Assembly: GCF_041260155.1 (NCBI RefSeq)
Contig: NC_091934.1
Location: 43,058,898 to 43,122,897 of the forward strand
Source: Ptychodera flava
Taxonomy: Eukaryota > Hemichordata > Enteropneusta > Ptychoderidae
Length of the DNA: 64,000 nucleotides
Direction: 5' to 3'
The position numbers and the translations under genes were made by a program. The notes under the pieces were generated by a model. The model was not told where the DNA came from, ran no database searches, and worked only from the letters and a program-made list of their open reading frames with translations. Positions 56,741 through 64,000 of the stretch are shown here, in pieces; position 1 is the first letter of the stretch, and each line of letters begins with the position of its first letter.

Positions 56741-59231
56741 ATGTTTTTAAAAGACACTTTTATAATTTTCAGAAAATAATTATAGCAGCCAAATTAATGG
56801 CCAAATAGTTTCTAATATGAATGAGGTTCTTGTAGAGTTTTTAGCAATAGCAAGATCATGATAAAACTGCTAAGAGGGCACTGCACCCAATGCAGCGTAT
56901 ATTGCTCAAATAATTTTTTTTTCAAATATTCGTCCAATTTTGATTAATTTATTAACCCAAGATTAAAATTGGTTAGGTCTACCTTATAGCTTGGCAAGCA
57001 GTCGTAAGTTGCATGATAAAGAAGGGTTAATGAATGCAAATGTATGCAAATTGCCCGATTTCCTGCTTTTCTTTTACCGAATTTCAAGATTTCCAAAGAA
57101 TATAACTCTAGTCTGGCTGGGTCAAAATTCCTGAAATTTTCACATTATGTTTTGAAATGCTACATAAGAAAACAGCTAGTTTGTTTTGGCATAAAATTCT
57201 TACATTTTGAATTAGAGGCATTGTTATTTTGCTAACCATGATTTTAAGCACTTTTTGAATGTCAGTCGTTCAGCCCATGCCATTTTAGAATGAGGATATA
57301 CTCTTGTTTCAAGTGAAATATAACATTTCACAAAATAGTTTCTACGGGTTTCCTTGTCATCTTAGATGAGAAATATTCCTTTGAAAAAACTCTGTTGGCA
57401 ACGTGCAGCTCCACCTTAAGTCTTTGAACATTTATTTTTAAAAATGTGGAATATATATTATAAATTTACTTACAATAACGATCCATGTACGAATAAAAGT
57501 TTGTTTTAATAGGTGTCTATGGTACCTGAATTCGTTAAAATACTCCATAAATATATTGTATTTTGAAAAGAATGTTAAAGCAAATTTGTAGACTTACATA
57601 TATGACTTCCAAACGGATTAAAATACGTATATGTTGATATGCGTTTACTATTGAGTTGTAAGAAAGTCATGCATTTTTAACTATTGTGTGATTTTTTCTA
57701 TATATGACAACCGTTAATGATTATTAGTCATCTAAATAACGTAATCTCTTACTGAATATAACATTCGATTCATCTGTGTACGACGTTATTTGTGATTTGT
57801 TAGTGTTTTATACTCTACCGTGTTAAAACATGTAATCTTTATTACTGTTTTAAAAAAAGTCGTGTACAAAATTTTTAGTTTATAATTTAGACTGAACCCC
57901 TCATTATGAACGAGTGCATCTTTGGTACATCCCCCTAGACGATAGGCAAGAAGTCATCACATATAACAGCAAAAATACAACAAACACAACAACAAAGATA
58001 ATAACAACGCAGAAAAATAAAATAATGTGACCAAAAATAATACATGCCACAATACAGACAAATTAAAACTTAGCGCTGATGCAAACAATGTCAGACTCTT
58101 AAAAACTTGATTTTTATTTTTATTTGGTCATATCATTTTTTCTGTTTTTTAGCTTTGTTGTGTTTATTGTATTTTTGCTGTTGTGTATGATGACTTCTTG
58201 CCTATCGTCCAGGGGATCTTATAAGGATGCACCCATCTATAAGAAGGGTTCAGTCTAAATTAAAAACTAAAGATTTTGAACACGTCTCTTTTTTTTAACA
58301 GTAAACATTACAGATTACATGTTTTGACACTGTACAGTGTTAAACACCCTTACAAATTACGAAAATGCCGTACACAAATGAATCGAATGTCATATTCAAT
58401 AAGAGAATATATTATTCAGAAGACTAACATTCATTAACAGTCGCCATATACAGAAAAATCAAACTTTTAAAAATGAATGTCCAAGGACTTTAACAGTTTC
58501 TTCTTGATAGTTTCCTAGTGCTAAAAAACTATACCAAATCCTTATTATATTAGAAGCTATTAAGCCATGGGGCATTAATATGGCAGCCATATCTAATTTA
58601 TGCAAATTATCAAAGGGTCTTTGTCAAAATTGAGCCACTCAAAGTGTTTCTTCATACCCAAGAAAAATATTAAAAAAATAAAATCACTGAAACAGCTTGT
58701 TTAATGTGTGGTATATGACCGACAATGTCCTTTGTAGGAATGTTGGCCACCATATTGGATTTATGCAAATTAACAAATTACCTATGCAAATCATTGCATC
58801 TCGAAATCGTTTGTCCATGCCTAAGAAATATACTTAACTTTAAAATCACTGAAATAGCTTGTTTAATAGGTGGTATATGACCGACAATGTCTTTTGTAGG
58901 AATGTTGGCCGCCATATTGGAATTATGCAAATTAATGAAGTGCCTACATGAAACATTACACCTCCAAAATGATTCTCTGAGCCATTTTACTAGTGTCAGA
59001 CTTTGAAATCACTGAAATAGCTTGTTTAATATGTGATATATGGCAAATTATGTTATTTTGTCGGATGGTTGGCCGCCATATTTGATTTATGCAAATTAGT
59101 CATATTTCCCCAAGGTGGATTCGAGTAAACTTTTAATATGTTGTTCTGGGTACCTCATTAAAATGCATTCTGAAGAAAAATATTCTGTTGCAATTTGTGG
59201 TGGGTCTAACCCTATTTTGACTGGACTATGC

Positions 59232-60338
59232 AGCACTGCCACACAATATCTGTTATTGAAAAACACACCTCAAATCATGACACGGACAAAGTTTTATTGA
59301 TGCTTTGTAAAAATATTACATGGTTCAATTCATTAAATTCCCAAGTCAATTTTAGTCAAATAATCAATATACATATCACACCACTAGCCAACTGCAGGAA
59401 AGGAGAAAACGTATTTAAACCAGTGCATGATTTAATACAATTTCAGACAATCGTAAAGGAAATATACAGAACAATTTATGCCAATCTAACTTTGTCAATG
59501 ATGCATACAAAGTCTCTGTTTGTAAAGCATTCGGTCACCACATATTTGCATATCTCCATATATGGTAAAAGCGGCATGTCACCAACGTCTTAGCATGTCA
59601 CCAGCACATATGGTAATAGTATTGGTTTCACAAGTGCTTTCCCATGATCGGTGGTTGCCACTAGAAATAGAGGTGACTGAATTCTTTTTCACCTGTTTAC
59701 CCTTATTCCATGTGAACAAGTCTAAGCTGCCATGATAACAATAGCTTTGGGCCAAACCATGGTGGTGAAAGGGTAGGGAGTTGATGGTTACATGTTTTTG
59801 ATAAAAGAAATGAAGAGGACAGGACAGAAATAAACAATACTCCACTCAAAGAAGTGTGTAAGTTTCACGACAAGAACCAAACATGAGGCTGAAAAGCCAT
59901 GCTTGCTAGTTTCTCATTAAAGTTCTCAATATGACTACTCGGTATTCCTGATCTGAATACAGCAAGATTGTGTGATCTTTGCAATGGTGAACATGTTTGT
60001 AAAATATTGGCAGTGAGGTATAAATCTAACACGTCCCTGACATATTGATGATAAACTATGCATTAAATATGCATCATGCCTATTATGAGACAATGTAATA
60101 CAAATATCAAACATGGCAGTGACAGAAATAAATCTGAAGCATATATGTATATATTGAGTGTAGCTAATAAAAATATTTCTAAAATACTTATGATGAACAA
60201 AAACAAAAAATTTCACACTCATGATTAGATGGATTAGATACTGACCTTGAAAATAAAACTACTCTGTTTAGCAAAAAATCTGATTACCTCTGAAAAATAC
60301 AAAAGGTAATTTGTTTCACAATTCATTTAAATTCTGAA
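59232..60338. other. 3' flank of NCAPD2, no further gene
   Basis: ORFs at 59228-59593 (+) and 59579-60222 (-) have no recognised product. A TGGGCCAAACCATGGTGGTG block at 59749 recurs at 62538 in an NCAPD2 intron. I could not settle a polyadenylation site. Confidence 0.5.
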
Positions 60339-63331
60339 CTAGGTAGGAATTTCAGAATCTTTTCCACTCTTTCCCTTAGACATGACCAGTAATTTCTTTT
60401 TTCCTGTTCTTTTTTGCTTTGCAGACGGTGGCGTGTTTGGATCAATATTTTCATCACCATTTCTGCTGTCTTCATTCGGTGTACCTGGAAGTTTCAGAGA
60501 CGTTGATAAGAAAAATATCATAATTAGTTAATGCATAGCTATGGTCCACAAACAATGGCTTTTCTCTTTCTCATTTTCTTAAAATGGGTCTGTGCCAAGG
60601 CAGAAGTGTCTATTGCCCTTAGACATACAGGGCAAATGGTCAACTGACTATTGCCCTGGCTCAGAGAAGGGCAAATAGTCACCTGACACAAGGGTTCACG
60701 ATGCCAACAAGGCTGCAATATTTCTAGAACTTGCCTGTAACTGTCAAAATAACACTTTCAACATATTAAATTTTCAATTTTTAATTCATGTCTATTGTAA
60801 ACCACAAATGAGACAAAAGTTAATTCTTAAATTCTTGTTCAATTGTTTTTTCACACTAAAATTGAACTTTTGAAATAAGCTCCCGCTTTCTTAGTTTCTC
60901 TCAAAATCAACCAACGAAAAGGAACATGATTACAACATCCACAAATGGATAATAATTTCATACCCTCTGATTTTTTCTTTGTACTATCATCTTCTTCCTT
61001 TACATCAAATAACTCCAGGTCACTGTCTTCATCAGATGAGAAAGATGGACGAATTATCTTTTTCCCTTTTTGTCCACCAGAGGGCTTCCTCGAGGTGCGA
61101 CCTCCGACCCCTCTTGCAGCAGGGTGTCCCGACTGTCGTCGCTTGTCAAAGTCATCGTCGCTGTCATCTTCGTAGTCTCTCGTTAATCTTGTGTGACGTC
61201 TCGCTACAGGTGTTTTGCCCTTTAGACCTTTACCTGGATACAAGTAACAAAAAAACATTCAGACATACCCTAAGACAACTGAGACAGACATTGTAGAATT
61301 ATGCCTACTGTATGCACAAGATTTCACTCTCGAATCCAAAAAAGCTCTTAAAAATCATTTTCCTGTTCAGCATCTTCAAATCATTAGGTGTCAAATAAAC
61401 GACACTGAAACTGAACATTTCATTTGTCCATTTGTTTCCTTTGTTTGTAACATCGTCGGTAACATAATTACACAGCAACCTTAAGAACAGTAATATTTCG
61501 AATAAAGTTAAGCTGGGGTCAGCATCATGATCAGAGGCCAAGGAGAAGATGGCCGGAATGGATGAGTGCCATGCCAGTACACTATAAGACTGGTGTCTAC
61601 CACTATGTAAACATGCATTCATGTATATTAAACCTACAACTTTTCACGAAATTTTAAAGAATTTTAAAACAGCTGAAACATAAAAATGCCTAATAAAAAA
61701 TAAAACACTATTTTACTGGAACAATGCCTCTGGTAATTTTGTAGAACACAACATACAGTAAATCCAACAGTCATTTGGTATTCATGCAATGTGAATTTGG
61801 CTGACTTGCAGGCTGCAATTCACTCCTAAGACCATGATAAAATGCATGACGCTCACAGGAACATGCAAACCCTGACTCATTACACTAAGTATAAACATTC
61901 AAAAATTAGATTACAGCACACTAGTGGAAGAATTCTCACCTGGTGTCTGGGCGGTCTTTCTTCCCTTCCCAGCAGCTGCAGTGGCTTGTGATGCCTTCAG
62001 TACAATCTCTTCATCATTCATTCCTTTAGTGTGACATTCTACCAGCTTGGCTTCTAGCTCATCAACCAGAGCCTGTTGAAAATGCAACAAAACAAGACCT
62101 CTTTTTAAACCTTTCATCTGACTTCCCAGCATTAGGGTCCTATGACCTTATGAAAACTATACAGATACACCAACGTATTGTGATAACAATGCATGGCTTA
62201 CAGCCTTTTTGACCACTAATTGGTTCTTATCACACTCAGGTCTGCCTTTAGCAAGCAGAAATTCAGCTGTGAAACAAATCAGGCGAGGACAAACTTTGCA
62301 CCAAGTTAACCAAATCTCTTGGATAGCTAAAAAAGATTTCTAGCTCACCATTCTTGTTAAATCCATAATACCATGATTAAGTACAAGCATATCTGTATGT
62401 GTACTGGTTTAATCCTCTTTCTACCAGGCTCCATAGACAAACCATAGAAATGAATACAACTTGGGAAAAAGAGGATAAATTTATTCATCCCATTTCTCTG
62501 TGAACATGTCCTCAATCACCAATGATAACAATGGGTTTGGGCCAAACCATAGTGGTGAAAGGGTTAATAAGTTAAGAATGAGGGTACAACTTACCTTTGT
62601 CTCTGGTTTCACAAACTTCTTTGTTTTACTGATAATAACTGTAAAACTGTGGTACACATCGTCCTCTGCTAGTTTATCAGCAAAGCACGGCAAATTTTCT
62701 TGGAGTTTGCGGATGGAACGTTCACTGTAGTCTAACAAGGACAGGCAGAACGCCAAGTCACGTATTTGTCGGTCAGTTCTGGCACAGAGAAAAAACGGAA
62801 TAAAATTAGGCGGCCTATCTCTCGCTTAGCCACTATCCTCAACAAGATAGTTGTAGTTGAGGGAAAAACATTTTTTCAAGAATGTCTGCAATGATTGTAA
62901 TGGTTGGAAATCCTGGGTGTTTCCAGCACATGGCAGACTTCTATATCTAGTTAATGCAAATGTGTGAAAGAGGAACAAGTGTTAATATTTGGTAGTACTA
63001 AGATCAGCAAATATGTAATTCAAATGATCTTACTTCTTAGTGTGATAGCACTACATTTGGCCAAGCATGATTAAATCAGTATTAATTAAGCTGAGAAATG
63101 TCTAGGCAGCTAATTCATCACTTTAACTTTAAAAGTTGGAGTTGAGGACTTTGTACTTCCATATCTACGTCTGTGGTACAATGTCTCCACAAGTCTCAAA
63201 TTGTATTGGGAGATGGCAATATTTCTTTCTGAAATCTGCACCAAGCTTACCTTGTTGCTCTAAATCTGTGACACAATTTCTCCACCAAGCTCTCACACTG
63301 TCTGTCCTTTTGAATGAAGGAGAACAGATAC
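60339..63331 (-). CDS. NCAPD2: Condensin complex subunit 1 (CAP-D2), 3' five exons
   Basis: Exons: 63251-63331, 62595-62778, 61940-62072, 60964-61233, 60339-60484 (TAG at 60339-60341); phases agree at every junction. CAP-D2 is the HEAT-repeat subunit of condensin I, which compacts mitotic chromosomes. The first exon here codes KDRQCESLVEKLCHRFRAT, very close to the vertebrate protein; the next covers RDLAFCLSLLDYSERSIRKL and CFADKLAEDDVYHSF, the last helical repeats. ALVDELEAKLVECHTKGM matches the final helix. The remaining three exons code the disordered tail: lysine/arginine-rich blocks, an acidic serine patch (SFSSDEDSDLELFD, equivalent to the vertebrate FSSDES patch) and four Thr-Pro sites, one of them TPGK, a full CDK1 consensus created across an exon junction. 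About 270 C-terminal residues are present of roughly 1,400; the 5' part lies right of the window. No frame breaks seen. Confidence 0.95.
62409..62478 (-). mobile_element. Family G mini TTAA element, copy 2, in an NCAPD2 intron
   Basis: TTAATCCTCTTTCTACC, GGCTCCATAGACAAACCATA and AAAAAGAGGATAAA: the reverse of the 39703 copy, right TTAA mutated to TAAA. Confidence 0.75.
62495..62575. repeat. Family H short repeat, second copy of the block at 59735-59790
   Basis: ATGATAACAATGGGTTTGGG and CCAAACCATAGTGGTGAAAG are shared with 59732-59776 (small differences), here ending GGGTTAA. Both copies are in the same orientation, about 2.8 kb apart. Confidence 0.65.
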
Positions 63332-63982
63332 CTAGAAACAAAGTGGGTCAAACAAGTTGTATTATAGACTGTCCACACTTGAAATAATACTAATAGATGA
63401 TCTGAATCTGTCTGCTGCAGGGTTTTTGACTAGGACCTCAAACCCAGTGAATGTAATTAGAGTTCCAACATACTGCAGTTTGCCTTGTGTATCAATGGAT
63501 CATATCATAGGACAGGGGAAAATTCACTGTAGTTCCCAACATCCTCTACACAGTTTCCTTATCCTTAGAAAAACTATTGTTTTTTCCCGTACACAGGCCT
63601 ATGCTTGATAAAACAAGAACGTGGACTGCACCGTATGCAAGGCAAAAAAAAAAGTGACTGGCTATTTGCTCTGTAAGATTATTACACTATTGTTTCCTTC
63701 CAACTCAATTCTGAACTACTTCTCACGTCTAATACCTAGCTTTCCACACGTTTTCTGTATATCATTTAGGATTCTTGGTTTGCCCTAGAAGTGTGTTGAA
63801 ATACTAACCAGCCAGTTGGCAAATTAAAAATTGATAAATATGTAGCAAGTCATTTTAGTTTTTGTGGTGTAGTAATGGGCGTGTATACTGCATTACAATT
63901 TTGAAAGTGTAAAATCACATTGAAATGAGTTCAGAAAGGTTTGTAGCCATCTAATTGGCTCATTTCTATTGACTGCCCACTG

Positions 63983-64000
63983 TGATTGACATGCCTTACC
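63983..64000 (-). other. Splice donor of the next upstream NCAPD2 exon at window edge
   Basis: Read on the minus strand the window opens with G|GTAAGG, a good donor. The last base, 64000, would be the final base of the preceding NCAPD2 exon, and the intron runs to the acceptor at 63332. The codon phase needed by the next exon (two bases carried over) cannot be checked here. Confidence 0.5.

Larger units (their letters stand above)
55746..59231. repeat. Large imperfect inverted repeat (foldback), about 3.5 kb
   Basis: Outer ends TAGTCCAGTCAA (55750) and TTGACTGGACTATGCA (59217). Going inward, each arm shows CACCACAAATTGCAACAGAA, TAAAAGTTTACTCGAATCCA, two to four tandem units with GCAAATTA and GGCCGCCATATTGG, GACATTCGATTCAT, ACGATAGGCAAGAAGTCATC and AACAGCAAAAATACAA, or their complements. 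The centre lies near 58040-58085. The left arm has an extra block of about 800 bases (56,880-57,680) and the family B insertion at 56287, which the right arm lacks. No coding region recognised. Confidence 0.9.

Noticed and set aside
61305..61622. 105-codon minus-strand ORF between NCAPD2 exons
   Set aside because: It lies wholly in an intron; the phases of the flanking exons join exactly without it.

Overview
This is eukaryotic, animal-type nuclear DNA. Genes are broken by GT-AG introns, coding density is very low, and the AT-rich background is packed with microsatellites and short non-autonomous transposable elements. The three recognisable genes have animal relatives (condensin subunit NCAPD2, a TMEM74-type membrane protein, a membrane-anchored beta-lactamase-fold serine hydrolase). 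The repeat style (TA, GA and GATA arrays, foldback hairpins, a tRNA-type SINE) resembles marine invertebrates, perhaps a deuterostome such as a hemichordate, echinoderm or lancelet, but I cannot name the species.

Layout. Bases 1-40,300 contain no complete gene I can defend. They hold microsatellites, MITE-like elements, hairpins and tandem duplications. Two possible isolated exons lie there: a signal-peptide exon at 1819-1911 (-) and an exon-like stretch at 23359-23529 (-). Bases 40,323-47,967 (-) carry a six-exon beta-lactamase-related gene whose last intron does not keep the reading frame under canonical splicing; its introns are full of repeats. Bases 50,571-51,100 (-) carry a TMEM74-like single-exon gene whose conserved protein is spread over changing reading frames. 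Bases 55,746-59,231 form a large imperfect inverted repeat. Bases 60,339-64,000 (-) carry the 3' end of NCAPD2, whose 5' part lies beyond the right edge.

The main pattern in the repeats is that at least five unrelated-looking short families begin and end at TTAA: a ~340 bp family with a dozen full or partial copies, a ~220 bp family with four copies (one with an empty-site comparison inside the window), a ~245 bp family with two copies, a ~520 bp single copy, and a ~70 bp family with two copies. TTAA target duplication is the signature of piggyBac-type transposition. I recognise no transposase, reverse transcriptase or integrase, so all of these would depend on enzymes coded elsewhere. A second type of element has GCTCACGTGTTCA terminal inverted repeats; both copies sit at the same position inside copies of the ~340 bp family, so the two appear to travel as a composite. 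One of them carries four perfect AGGTCA direct repeats (DR1).

The three genes have no evident functional link. All coordinates, splice sites and repeat boundaries come from reading the sequence; no database search or alignment was run.
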